Of a DNA stretch of 64,000 nt, positions 18,710 through 27,195 are shown one piece after another; the first letter of the stretch is position 1; every line of letters starts with the position of its first letter. Source of the DNA: an uncultured Tateyamaria sp. (lineage in GTDB: Bacteria > Pseudomonadota > Alphaproteobacteria > Rhodobacterales > Rhodobacteraceae); contig NZ_CANNDS010000004.1 of assembly GCF_947503415.1 (NCBI RefSeq), forward strand, positions 62,001-126,000, written 5' to 3'. Under the pieces are notes generated by a model that was not told the origin of the DNA, did not search any database, and saw nothing but the letters and a program-made list of their open reading frames with translations. The position numbers and the translations under genes were made by a program.

Positions 18710-20174
18710 TGGCCATTACTCCACGCGCTTTGAGGCTTTCGACATGCCGATCGGACATGGTATCTGCGCGCTCAAACGCTTCGATTCTGCTATCCCAGAT
18801 GTCGTCCAAGGCATCATTGATGACGGTATGATAACCAATGATGCGAATGTTGTCGGGACCATCAGAAAAAGTAAGATCATGGCCTCGGGCTTCAACCTTT
18901 TGGCGTTCTACGTGCTTATGATAGGAACCTCCTCCGCCGAAACCTATCCCAAAGACGGAAGCGGATGCAGATCCACCGGCTTTGAAGTCTTTTTCATAAT
19001 CATACTGCCATTCTTGTTCGCTCTTAAATGTGACTGACAATCCACGACAGACAACCAAATGCGTGGGGAATATCTTTAAGGTGCCGTCCTCTCCAAGCCA
19101 GCGTTCGAACAAGTTGAAGTTTTGCTTGATGAGTGAGTTCTTAAAGATGGAAGGAGTGAACCACGTGTCCGCTATGTAAGGTATGGCCATCAAGGCATCG
19201 ACGCTAACGGTCATCTCGTTGGATGCGGCAAATTCTTCCTCAATCTGTTCATGGGAAGAAACCTGTGACTTAAATTTAAATGGCCCGTATCCGACGCTTA
19301 GTGATGCGCTCCAATCCGTGGTGATGCTTTCCGACGCTTCGGAAACACTTGTGATACCGGATGAGAGTTGACCAAAATCGGCACTAGCAATTGTCTGGAT
19401 AGATAGTGCAGGTGTCATCATATGTTCATTTATGAACAGGTTGGAATCGTGTGCTGGTTTCGAAGCAAAGTAGACAACGCCAAACTTGTCGCGCTCTTCT
19501 GGATATGCAGTGTCTTCAAAGCGAGGATAGCGCATTGTTGCGGCAGGGCTAATCAGCTTCTTATACGCTTCCAATATCTCTTTGTGATCAGCATCATCGT
19601 ACTCTTGATCTCGTAGTCCTACTTGAAGGGCCAACTTGAGAAGCCGTCTTTCTCGCACTTCCTTTAGCCGAAACGATTCTGGTTGGCCCTGAACCCAATG
19701 AGTTTCCTCAGCTAAATCACCCGGATCAATCTTCTTTAGTTCAGCGTACCTTGCCCATTTTTCGCCAAGACGCTCTTGGATTTTTTCTTCCTTTTCACCT
19801 AGGTTTTCAATTTCGACCTCTAGTTCGTCGATTCGCTCCAGAATTTCCTCGTCTAACTCATTGGTTTCAACTAACGTAAGTGCCTTTGAAAGAAATGAAC
19901 GGTATTCATCTGACAATTTTGAACGAAGTTGCAATCCGCTACCAAGGCTATCACTAGTTGGTTGAGGTTCGATTGCAGCATTGAATGCACGATTGATCAT
20001 TCCTCGAGAAAACCACTCGTACTCAGTCGATACATCAAGTGGAATGGCCGAAGCTTGAATTTGATACTTGCCGTTAGGCGCTAGCTCTCCTAGCGACGAC
20101 TTAATGATTGAATAGAAGTGATCAATTGATAAGTTCCAGTTCTTTAGGACATCGACTTCTTGAATCTGTGACAT
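18702..20174 (-). CDS. Unknown 490-residue protein with coiled coil and Gly/Ser-rich beta segments
   Basis: I do not recognise the family. The ribosome site GAGGGTG precedes the ATG at 20174. Residues about 100-155 form a charged coiled coil (NELDEEILERIDELEVEIEN). Residues about 255-310 alternate hydrophobic and polar residues (TTDWSASLSVGYGPFKFK), and near 400-425 there is a small-residue run (AGGSASASVFGIGFGGGG). Such paired amphipathic and Gly/Ser-rich strands are seen in some beta-pore-forming and autotransporter-like proteins, but this is only an analogy. There is no signal peptide. It is coupled to a putative lipoprotein gene and divergent from a SARP-like regulator. Confidence 0.6.
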   Translation of the reverse strand: MSQIQEVDVLKNWNLSIDHFYSIIKSSLGELAPNGKYQIQASAIPLDVSTEYEWFSRGMINRAFNAAIEPQPTSDSLGSGLQLRSKLSDEYRSFLSKALTLVETNELDEEILERIDELEVEIENLGEKEEKIQERLGEKWARYAELKKIDPGDLAEETHWVQGQPESFRLKEVRERRLLKLALQVGLRDQEYDDADHKEILEAYKKLISPAATMRYPRFEDTAYPEERDKFGVVYFASKPAHDSNLFINEHMMTPALSIQTIASADFGQLSSGITSVSEASESITTDWSASLSVGYGPFKFKSQVSSHEQIEEEFAASNEMTVSVDALMAIPYIADTWFTPSIFKNSLIKQNFNLFERWLGEDGTLKIFPTHLVVCRGLSVTFKSEQEWQYDYEKDFKAGGSASASVFGIGFGGGGSYHKHVERQKVEARGHDLTFSDGPDNIRIIGYHTVINDALDDIWDSRIEAFERADTMSDRHVESLKARGVMAND

Positions 20175-20463
20175 GTTGCACCCTCTGATTGATTCGTTTT
20201 CGGATGGAAGTTCAAAGCTCCACCTACGCTCAGAGTGAAGGTGCCTCGTAACTTGAGAGTCTCTGGGGTGTTAACGATGCGTTAATTCGATAGCTGACTC
20301 TATATATTGTGGTTTTTTTTGGGGTAGTCATAAAATGTAGTTCAGCAAAACGTGCGATGACCCACCGAGAAGCCGATGTTGGAACAAGGGCGTTAGGACT
20401 GCGACCTTTACACACGTAGTCGCGTCGAGAATACTGCGGCTTGTATTTGATAGGGGCCCTTTG
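20175..20463. promoter_or_regulatory. Divergent AT-rich promoter region
   Basis: 289 bases between the 490-residue protein gene (minus) and the SARP-like regulator (plus). AT-rich tracts (TATATATTG near 20300, followed by a run of eight T) and no convincing gene. It should hold both promoters and any site for the adjacent DNA-binding protein. Confidence 0.45.
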
Positions 20464-22065
20464 ATGGCGGGCTATTACATAAATATCTTTGGTCTGTTTA
20501 AGATCGCTGATGAACAAGGCCATGAAGTGTTACTGCATGGCCAAAAGGAGCGAGCCTTGCTCGTTCTACTTGCTATGTCTCCTGGATTTGCGCGTTCTCG
20601 GAATTGGCTCAAAGCACATCTCTGGAGCGACAGGCAGGAGAAGCAAGCATCCTCAAGCTTGCGGCAGGCACTATGGCGGATCAGGAAGGCGTTCCCAGAG
20701 GAAAAACAACTCATTGATGCTGATGCCGACGCAATCTGGCTCAATCAAAACTATATTTTGGGGATCAACAACGAAGACAGTAACCGTCTCGAGCTTTTTG
20801 AAGGAGCTGATGTAAGAGACCAGGGTTTTGAAGAATGGCTTTCAATGGCTAGGGTCGGTGCGACTGTTCGAGATATTGCAGTTTCAGTGCCAAGATTGCC
20901 CTGTGTGGTAGTTAATCCCCCAGTCGTAAACGGTATAACCGTAACCCACGATACTAACTCAGATGATCTTATCGAAGATATCATTCATCTTCTATGTAAC
21001 GGCGGCCTAGTTGACGTATTTGACGCAAGAAATTTGAAAGATGATCAAAGCCGAAGCCTTTCGTCTCCATCGCTACGGCGAGATGCACTCATACATTGGA
21101 AATTTCAGTACAGGCATGGCTTAGTCGAAATAGGCGTGCGTGTGGTTGAATTTGGGACAAATCGCGTACTGGCGATGCTAAGGCGGACTTTTTCCGAAAT
21201 CGACCTTGCTAGCGGAAGTGCGACAAGGTTTGAAATTTTGGCCGGAGTTACCGATGCGATTGAAACTGCAGCCTTTGAAACCAGCGAGCAAATTGGCCAA
21301 CCAGAAACGATTTTCAAAGCTGTGCATCAACTCATGAGCCATTCTTTGGAGGGGCAACAATCGGCAAGGCGCTATCTAGAGGAGCTCACAAAGGTAAGAA
21401 ATCACCCTGTCGCTACCGCTTGGTGTGCGTTCTCATATGCGGTTGGGGTTGGTGAACGGTACGAGCGATTAGATAACGCGTTTTTTGAGAAGGCTCGAAG
21501 CCTTTGCAGTCTTGCAACGAATGCAGCTCCGACAAATGCTGTAGTGCATGCCATAATTGGGCATGTCTGCGGGTTTGTATTCCGGGATTTTCACGAAGCT
21601 TCTGAACACCACAACCTAGCTCGCGAATTAGCTCCTGGGCTTCCAATAATTTGGGATTTCTCAGCGATGAATGCCTTGTACACTGGCGAGTCGGAGACGG
21701 CATATAGATTTGCGCACCAAGCATCCCGCTTGGGTCGACATAGTTCGCTTCGGCCATACTACGATACTTCGGTCATGATGTGCGCAGCGGCTACTGGGCG
21801 TCATGCAGAAGCAATTGAGGTTGGTAAGAGGGTGCTGACTAAGATTCCTAAAATACTGCCTGTTATGCGCCACTTGACTGGTTCAATGGCTGCACTCGGT
21901 GACTATGATGGTTCGTTATCAATGATGAGAGAGGTTGGGAAGTATGATCCGGAGTTTTCATTGGATGCATTGAGTAATCCGACGTACCCGATCATAGCTA
22001 AGGATAGTATCGAACTAATTAGGAATGCATTCATTAGAACTGGCCGTACTTATTCGATGAATTAA
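20464..22065 (+). CDS. SARP-like regulator: winged-helix DNA-binding domain plus TPR-like region
   Basis: 533 residues. The N-terminal 95 residues fit an OmpR/SARP-type winged helix (INIFGLFKI, KERALLVLLAM, SSLRQALWRIRKAFP, then LIDADADAIWLN). The middle part (about 150-270) resembles the periplasmic-like domain seen in CadC/adenylate-cyclase-type regulators. The C-terminal 200 residues are helical repeats of TPR type (ALGDYDGSLSMMREVGKYDP). I infer a transcription factor that senses a protein or small ligand through the repeats. AGGGG lies seven bases before the ATG; an alternative TTG is one codon earlier. It is followed 16 bases later by the PAP2 gene, so likely an operon. Confidence 0.75.
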   Translation: MAGYYINIFGLFKIADEQGHEVLLHGQKERALLVLLAMSPGFARSRNWLKAHLWSDRQEKQASSSLRQALWRIRKAFPEEKQLIDADADAIWLNQNYILGINNEDSNRLELFEGADVRDQGFEEWLSMARVGATVRDIAVSVPRLPCVVVNPPVVNGITVTHDTNSDDLIEDIIHLLCNGGLVDVFDARNLKDDQSRSLSSPSLRRDALIHWKFQYRHGLVEIGVRVVEFGTNRVLAMLRRTFSEIDLASGSATRFEILAGVTDAIETAAFETSEQIGQPETIFKAVHQLMSHSLEGQQSARRYLEELTKVRNHPVATAWCAFSYAVGVGERYERLDNAFFEKARSLCSLATNAAPTNAVVHAIIGHVCGFVFRDFHEASEHHNLARELAPGLPIIWDFSAMNALYTGESETAYRFAHQASRLGRHSSLRPYYDTSVMMCAAATGRHAEAIEVGKRVLTKIPKILPVMRHLTGSMAALGDYDGSLSMMREVGKYDPEFSLDALSNPTYPIIAKDSIELIRNAFIRTGRTYSMN

Positions 22066-22081
22066 ATCAAGGACTTGTGCT

Positions 22082-23053
22082 ATGTTGCCTCCATTCGGTT
22101 TGTTTTCAATTGCGATACGACGTTTAGCGTCCCGCTCAGAACCGATGAGTGATTGGATGCCTGAGTTAAGCGAAGACGATAGGAAGCAAGCGTTTCTTGA
22201 TTGGCGGGATCAAGTAAGGAAAGATCTTTCCAATGTGATTTGCCCTTTTCTTAGAAGAAGTGGGGGAGGACAGAGGCCGACTTGGGACGGGATTCCGATA
22301 GTTGAGGCAGAGGAAATCATTAAAGCAGAACTTGACGTAATTATCCAAAACTTCCAAGGATCGGCTCCTACCATTCGGGACAAAGCCCCGGTCATTAGTT
22401 CCCCAGAATTTGGTTCAACTCAGCTTGAACAATTCTTGGTTGAAGACAAACCAAGTCAACCAGCAGCAATAAACCTAAGAGACTACGTGTCAGGGTTGTC
22501 TCAAGAACAGTTTGAGAAAACTCGCGCAGCGGTAGACGACGCTTACAGTAGCAAAAAACTTCCAGGACTATTCTGGTTCAAAAATGAGTTCATGAGGGTG
22601 CGACCTCACCAAGCTGCATTAATATTGGGTCGGGAAGATTTCATAAACTACCCGGCGCTGAGTGCCAGACATTCTTCTTTTTGTAGTGGCCACTGCCTTG
22701 AAGGAATACTCTTCAGTGCGGCAATCGAGGAATACTGGAGGTCTAGTTCAGTAAGTTATTCACCCGTTCAGCTTGAAGAGTTGGCTCAATACGCAGTCGA
22801 TTTTGGAGATAGGCGGGTTTTTGCTGGTGTCCACTATCCATCGGACAATATTGGTTCTTGGATAATTTCGCTTAGGCTCGCCAAGTATATATTCAGTGAT
22901 AGTGGCCAGACACTTGCTTTCATTAGACGTGCCATCATTGAAAAAAGTAAAGTATTTGAAGTAATCGACGTTCAATATGAAAAGTTTGAGGCGCTTGTGC
23001 CCTTACGCAACTTATTGCGAATTGAGTTGAGCATGGACGATGTAATTAGCTGA
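22082..23053 (+). CDS. PAP2-superfamily phosphatase / haloperoxidase-like protein
   Basis: 323 residues. All three motifs of the PAP2/vanadium-haloperoxidase superfamily are present: KX6RP as Lys167...Arg174-Pro175, SGH as Ser202-Gly203-His204, and RX5HX3D as Arg245...His251...Asp255 (GVHYPSD). Members are acid phosphatases, lipid phosphate phosphatases or haloperoxidases. It has no obvious membrane helices or signal peptide, so a soluble enzyme is likely, closer to the haloperoxidase or bacterial acid phosphatase side. The N-terminal 130 residues are not recognised. It is cotranscribed with the SARP-like gene and shares its low GC. Confidence 0.75.
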   Translation: MLPPFGLFSIAIRRLASRSEPMSDWMPELSEDDRKQAFLDWRDQVRKDLSNVICPFLRRSGGGQRPTWDGIPIVEAEEIIKAELDVIIQNFQGSAPTIRDKAPVISSPEFGSTQLEQFLVEDKPSQPAAINLRDYVSGLSQEQFEKTRAAVDDAYSSKKLPGLFWFKNEFMRVRPHQAALILGREDFINYPALSARHSSFCSGHCLEGILFSAAIEEYWRSSSVSYSPVQLEELAQYAVDFGDRRVFAGVHYPSDNIGSWIISLRLAKYIFSDSGQTLAFIRRAIIEKSKVFEVIDVQYEKFEALVPLRNLLRIELSMDDVIS

Positions 23054-23209
23054 CGAGCTCAAACTACTGAAAATTTTGAGCGCTGAGCTGAGCCTTCCGT
23101 ATCTCGACTTTGCTAGTCTATCTGACCTGCCCCCCAAGGCGTCTGCGGTCAGGGTTAATTCTGCCGTCTTTTTATCACAAAGGCGGGCTGGGTGCGCCTT
23201 GCAATATCA

Positions 23210-23376
23210 TCAGTCCTGCTGGGACTTCATCCCGATTTCGCTGTGTGGGCGTTCCTCATTGTAAGCTCCACTGAAAGCCTCCAATTTTTCTGGCGCATCT
23301 GCCTGCAAATTCGGGCCTTCTAACAGGTCCAGAATGTCCTGGAAGAGTTCATAATCTCTGCTCTTGGCTATTAACG
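23210..23376 (-). pseudogene. Remnant of an IS3-family transposase (OrfB C-terminus)
   Basis: Reading the minus strand, a frame of about 55 codons ends ADAPEKLEAFSGAYNEERPH, then SEIGMKSQQD and a TGA stop. The YNEERPHS block is the hallmark of the rve_3 C-terminus of IS3/IS481-type transposases. There is no start, catalytic DDE core or terminal inverted repeat around it, so it is a decayed fragment. It marks past insertion activity between the PAP2 gene and the signalling cluster. Confidence 0.6.
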
Positions 23377-23429
23377 ACGAAGGTGTCAGAGACTAGAGCA
23401 GCCTGTGTCAACTACGAATCTTTAAGATA

Positions 23430-25622
23430 TCATCTAAGACTAAGTTTCCAGAGGGAAATCTCTCCCTCAGCGCTGCGACCATGCACCTCGCCCGGAATAG
23501 AAAAAACCTGCTTGATTTCGGCGCCAGTCACTACTTGACCGGGATAAAAGATTGGGAATCCAGGCGGGTAGGGTGTGATGAAACTGCCAACAACGTACTG
23601 GTCAGTGTCATTCAATTCCTCGCTCTTCGTCGGCACGGCAAGCCGACCAGTTTTCGAGAACAACATGTCTCTCATAGCCCAGCCGCCTTCAGTTATGACA
23701 CCCTTCGGGTATTCTAGTGGTTTATGGTCCTTGCCGAGGCAAAACTGTAGATTTGGAATAGACATTCTGTCTATCTCACTTGAAACCTCATCTGGATTGG
23801 AATCTGCTACGATGAGCTTAAGTTTGCTCAGAAGGCTAGTAATTCTACTCTTCTTGAAGCCCGGCATGAACATAAACATTAGAGAGTCTTCGCCATACTT
23901 GTTAACCTGAACACGTCCGATATTCCACATTCTCGTTTTTGCTGCAGCAGAGCTGACATTAAGCTTGTGGAATATTGTCAGTTTTGTTGGATCCTTAACA
24001 AGATTGGCTTCAGTCTCGCGGGCTCTTCCATGTGGCGGTGTTGGGTCGAAATATTGTTTTACAGACCCCCATTTATTTCCAAACAAAAGCCCTTTCAGGT
24101 CGTTGATAGCTTTCACGCTATCTTGTATCAGCGTTCCTCCTTCAAGAGCCATTTGCCTTCTAGCAATGTCGAATGAGGCAACGATAGGCGCGCTTGGGCT
24201 AGTTGTTGTGCGGGCAAGGTAACTTTGCTTAAATCGCTGTGTTTCAAGTCCCGAAGCCTGATTATCTCCATCCAAAAAGTGATCACTTTCTAGAATAACC
24301 GAAGCTTGCCTCAGCGCCGTGAGTGTTTTGTGTACCGACTGAGTGACGTATACTCTAGGTTTCACATTGCCTGGAAGTTGGGCATGCGTTGCGGCAAACA
24401 TTCCAGTAAACCGAATTAACCCCGGATCAAACCGAGCGAAAGAAAACCACGCCTCATCAAAAACATACACAAATTGATCTGCCAGATTTGATAGACCAAT
24501 ACCGCGAAGAAATTGATCGATTGCTTCAACATACTCCGTGGCATTTAGGACATAGCCATCAAATGTGCAGTTGGTTAATACCAATCCTTTGATTTTTTCG
24601 ACATAGCCATCTTTCGCGGCAGTTTTGAGCAAATCAAGAACGCTACTAAGGGCAACAGGCCCGAAAACGTCGGGATCAACGGCGACCTCAGGATTGACGT
24701 AGAGGGGTATCGCGTTCTGCATTGCTGCGCTGTAGTGGTGTGATATGTGGCAGTTTCTATCAACAATTACCACATCTCCATCATCAAATAGTGCGGACCA
24801 AAGGATTGAATTCGCTCCAGTAGTTCCGTTCGTGCAAAACCGTGCCTTCCGAGCGCCGAATGCCTTCGCAAATAGGTTTTGTGACTCTACGATGCAGCCA
24901 TTGGGAGCAAGCAAGCTGTCGAGAGGCTCAAGCGTTAGCGAAGCCTCCGCAGAAAAGAGGTTTTGCCCAAATTTCTCTATGAATCCCGAGCTTGTGATGG
25001 ATCGATTTTGCCCATCCCCCACGCCGAGAGCATGAAAAATTTCTTTGTCCATGCTGGCATACTTCAGCAGACCATCCCATGTCGGAGACTGTGCATTTAT
25101 CTGGAGGTGTTCTGTTATTTTCCTCGCCAAAAGATCAATCCCACCTTGATGGTCAAGGTCGCCTTTTTCGATTGCCGTCTCGAATGCATCAAAGTCCGTT
25201 TCATTTGTCTCCAGGCTGTTGTGGGCTGTGATTAGGCAACAGAACGCATGCGGAATATATTTTTTGATTTCTCTGCACAGCGAAATTCCGTCTGGTTTTG
25301 GGCCGTCATTGGCCGACCAGTTTAGTTCAAACTTCCAGTCAACCAAAAAGATGATGCTTGAATCATAGGCTTCTGAGGCGGCGGCCGAATCGGTAGCTTC
25401 ACCAAAGATGCGCGCGCGAACTCGGTCGAGATACGACTTAAGTCCTTCATTTTGGTTTGGAAAGATCCCTTCGACGGTTGGCTGAATAACGACATCTGAG
25501 TCGCCGAGTTCCAGCGGGTTGGTGCGCCACCATAGGGAGGTCTCAAGAGAGGTCAGGATCTGACGAACGCTTGCTTCATCGTCGTCTATAGTTACTATTG
25601 TAGGCTCATACACTTTGTTCAT
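23430..25622 (-). CDS. Receiver domain fused to Orn/Lys/Arg-type PLP decarboxylase
   Basis: 730 residues. Residues 1-175 form an enlarged receiver domain with the acidic cluster Asp13-Asp15 (TIDDDEAS), phospho-acceptor Asp95 (FLVDWKF), Thr133 (LITAH) and a possible Lys153. Residues 200-560 are a fold-type I PLP enzyme of the group III decarboxylases: TNGTTGANS, VDRNCHISHHYS, Asp389 in VFDEAWFSF, and the PLP lysine Lys432 in SVHKTLTALRQAS. The C-terminal domain keeps the PYPPGFPIFYPGQ block. The expected reaction is decarboxylation of a basic amino acid to a polyamine or agmatine. The ATG at 25622 has AGGAGA five bases before it; the frame is open 44 codons more. Divergent from the kinase gene, starts 24 bases apart. 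I infer phosphorylation-controlled enzyme activity. Confidence 0.85.
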   Translation of the reverse strand: MNKVYEPTIVTIDDDEASVRQILTSLETSLWWRTNPLELGDSDVVIQPTVEGIFPNQNEGLKSYLDRVRARIFGEATDSAAASEAYDSSIIFLVDWKFELNWSANDGPKPDGISLCREIKKYIPHAFCCLITAHNSLETNETDFDAFETAIEKGDLDHQGGIDLLARKITEHLQINAQSPTWDGLLKYASMDKEIFHALGVGDGQNRSITSSGFIEKFGQNLFSAEASLTLEPLDSLLAPNGCIVESQNLFAKAFGARKARFCTNGTTGANSILWSALFDDGDVVIVDRNCHISHHYSAAMQNAIPLYVNPEVAVDPDVFGPVALSSVLDLLKTAAKDGYVEKIKGLVLTNCTFDGYVLNATEYVEAIDQFLRGIGLSNLADQFVYVFDEAWFSFARFDPGLIRFTGMFAATHAQLPGNVKPRVYVTQSVHKTLTALRQASVILESDHFLDGDNQASGLETQRFKQSYLARTTTSPSAPIVASFDIARRQMALEGGTLIQDSVKAINDLKGLLFGNKWGSVKQYFDPTPPHGRARETEANLVKDPTKLTIFHKLNVSSAAAKTRMWNIGRVQVNKYGEDSLMFMFMPGFKKSRITSLLSKLKLIVADSNPDEVSSEIDRMSIPNLQFCLGKDHKPLEYPKGVITEGGWAMRDMLFSKTGRLAVPTKSEELNDTDQYVVGSFITPYPPGFPIFYPGQVVTGAEIKQVFSIPGEVHGRSAEGEISLWKLSLR

Positions 25623-25646
25623 CAACTTCTCCTGCTGTCGGAAACC

Positions 25647-26735
25647 ATGCTTACCGCCGAAGAACAACAAATCAAGGACTTGCTTCGAATGGCACTGCCT
25701 CACGATTTCGGGCAGACCATTACGTTTCTTGATCGTCGCGCTAGGGTACTTCAAGATGCTTCCGGGCCGTCCGGGGTCTTACGGGAGTTTGAGGCGACCA
25801 TCAAATTCTCGCGCCGACCCGAGAAAATGATTGTCTTGCTTGACGCAATTGACAACGAGTTCAATCTTTTCTGGGATACAAACTATGAGGAGTTCGACCA
25901 TTTCAAGATTGACGGAGTATTCGACAAGTTGATCGCCCCCAGACTTGATGATGTAATAGACTTGGCGGAGGAGTTTTCCAGGTTGTTAGAAAGAATTGAC
26001 TATCAACGACCGAGTCGTGCTAGGCGACCTCGGGTGAGGAAAGTGATATCTCTTTGCGATGAAGCGTGCGACGACATAGAGTATTTTGGCCGACGCAGCA
26101 AGCATTACGTAAAAGGTATGATTGAGCTCCTTGAGTTCACACCTGTGGCAAATCCAGAGCATACAAACCTAAACAACTTTTTTTCTCAGCAGCGGCGATT
26201 CATGTTGGACTCGGAACGACAATCGTCTTTGGTGGTGTTGAATCACCTTCCAACGCTCAAAATTGATTATTCTCATTGCTTTTCGTTGTTCTCAAATTTG
26301 ATTAAGAATTCGTTGAAATATCGACGGGGTGAAACTTGCATGATCTTCGTCGCTGCAGAGGATCCATCCTACGACGAAGATTTAGCTGTTCGGTGGCCAA
26401 TTCCCGACTTCATGCCTTTGGGTCGAGTTCCTGATGGTATGTTTGCGATACACTTTGTTGATATGGGAATTGGGATTGATCCAAAAAAAATTAAGTCGAT
26501 ATTCAAGCCGTTCAAAAGAGGGCTGCGTCCAAACCAAGAGGCATCAACAAGGCCCAAAGTAAAGAAAGGCGGAGTTTCAAGCCGCGATGAGTTTTCTGGC
26601 ATGGGCATAGGGCTTGCGATAGTCAAACGCGTTGTTGACCTGTACGATGGCGCTGTCTATGCATCATCGCACGAGGGTGTGGGTACCTGCATCACAGTGA
26701 ATCTTCCGTTGAAGATGATGCAAGGGAGGACATGA
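25647..26735 (+). CDS. Atypical soluble histidine kinase
   Basis: 362 residues without membrane segments. The C-terminal HATPase_c domain is intact: N box with Asn221 (SLFSNLIKNSLKY), G1 box VDMGIGID (271-278), F box IFKPFKRG, G2 box GMGIGLAIVKRVV (318-330). The phospho-acceptor is less clear. His19 in LPHDFGQ resembles an H box, but the helical stretch to the second dimerisation helix (GMIELLEF, 157-164) is longer than usual, so the DHp domain carries an insertion or is degenerate. It is likely to phosphorylate the receivers encoded next to it. It is followed one base later by the receiver gene, so they form an operon. Confidence 0.8.
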   Translation: MLTAEEQQIKDLLRMALPHDFGQTITFLDRRARVLQDASGPSGVLREFEATIKFSRRPEKMIVLLDAIDNEFNLFWDTNYEEFDHFKIDGVFDKLIAPRLDDVIDLAEEFSRLLERIDYQRPSRARRPRVRKVISLCDEACDDIEYFGRRSKHYVKGMIELLEFTPVANPEHTNLNNFFSQQRRFMLDSERQSSLVVLNHLPTLKIDYSHCFSLFSNLIKNSLKYRRGETCMIFVAAEDPSYDEDLAVRWPIPDFMPLGRVPDGMFAIHFVDMGIGIDPKKIKSIFKPFKRGLRPNQEASTRPKVKKGGVSSRDEFSGMGIGLAIVKRVVDLYDGAVYASSHEGVGTCITVNLPLKMMQGRT

Positions 26736-26736
26736 C

Positions 26737-27195
26737 TTGCCAAAGAAAAAGTTGATGGTTGTCGTGTATGAAGACGATGCAGAAATGAAAGACTTGGTTG
26801 AAGAAGCTAAGGCGGCTCTTATGGAGCGCGGCAACTCCAGCCATTCGCGCGTTCAATGTATTGTTCCTCACCTGATGGTGAATCAAGAAGAGTTTGATGG
26901 TTGGCTGTCGTCTGGTGGCGTCGATGATGCGTACATAGCAGTGGTTGATTTACAGATTGATGAGGACGATTGGGAAGGTGTGAGAGCAGTCGAAGCCCTC
27001 CGGAAGTCACGCGAGTATGAAGACTTCCCGATCGTTGTTTTCTCAAAGACTTCGAATAAACACGCTAGGGAACGTGCGTACACTGCCGGCGCGACTTCTT
27101 ATGTGAAGAAACCGATCAACCGCGATCGACTAGTACAATCGCTCTCAGATATACTTGTCTATTGGGTTGATTTGCATGAGAAACGCGTTGCCTGA
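26737..27195 (+). CDS. Stand-alone response regulator receiver protein
   Basis: 152 residues, one receiver domain and no output domain. Asp13-Asp14 form the acidic pocket, Asp71 (AVVDLQID) is the phospho-acceptor, and Ser103 (VFSKTS) and Lys125-Pro126 (YVKKPI) complete the switch. The beta1-alpha1 region is longer than usual. It starts with TTG: GGGAGG stands seven bases before 26737, and the only nearby ATG (26755) would cut into the first strand. Its end overlaps the next gene by 20 bases. Candidate roles are phosphate shuttle, phosphate sink or protein-interaction switch. Confidence 0.82.
   Translation: MPKKKLMVVVYEDDAEMKDLVEEAKAALMERGNSSHSRVQCIVPHLMVNQEEFDGWLSSGGVDDAYIAVVDLQIDEDDWEGVRAVEALRKSREYEDFPIVVFSKTSNKHARERAYTAGATSYVKKPINRDRLVQSLSDILVYWVDLHEKRVA

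Noticed and set aside
18990-18997. TTTTTCAT, matching the insertion-target word reported for Tn4371-like elements
   Set aside because: It lies inside the 490-residue protein gene and an 8-base word is expected by chance; no matching second copy or att structure seen.
23430-25622. Reading the decarboxylase N-terminus as the ordinary 'wing' domain of inducible Lys/Arg decarboxylases
   Set aside because: The acidic cluster, phospho-acceptor Asp and switch Thr are present, and two kinases are adjacent; a true receiver fits better, though homology between the two domain types remains possible.
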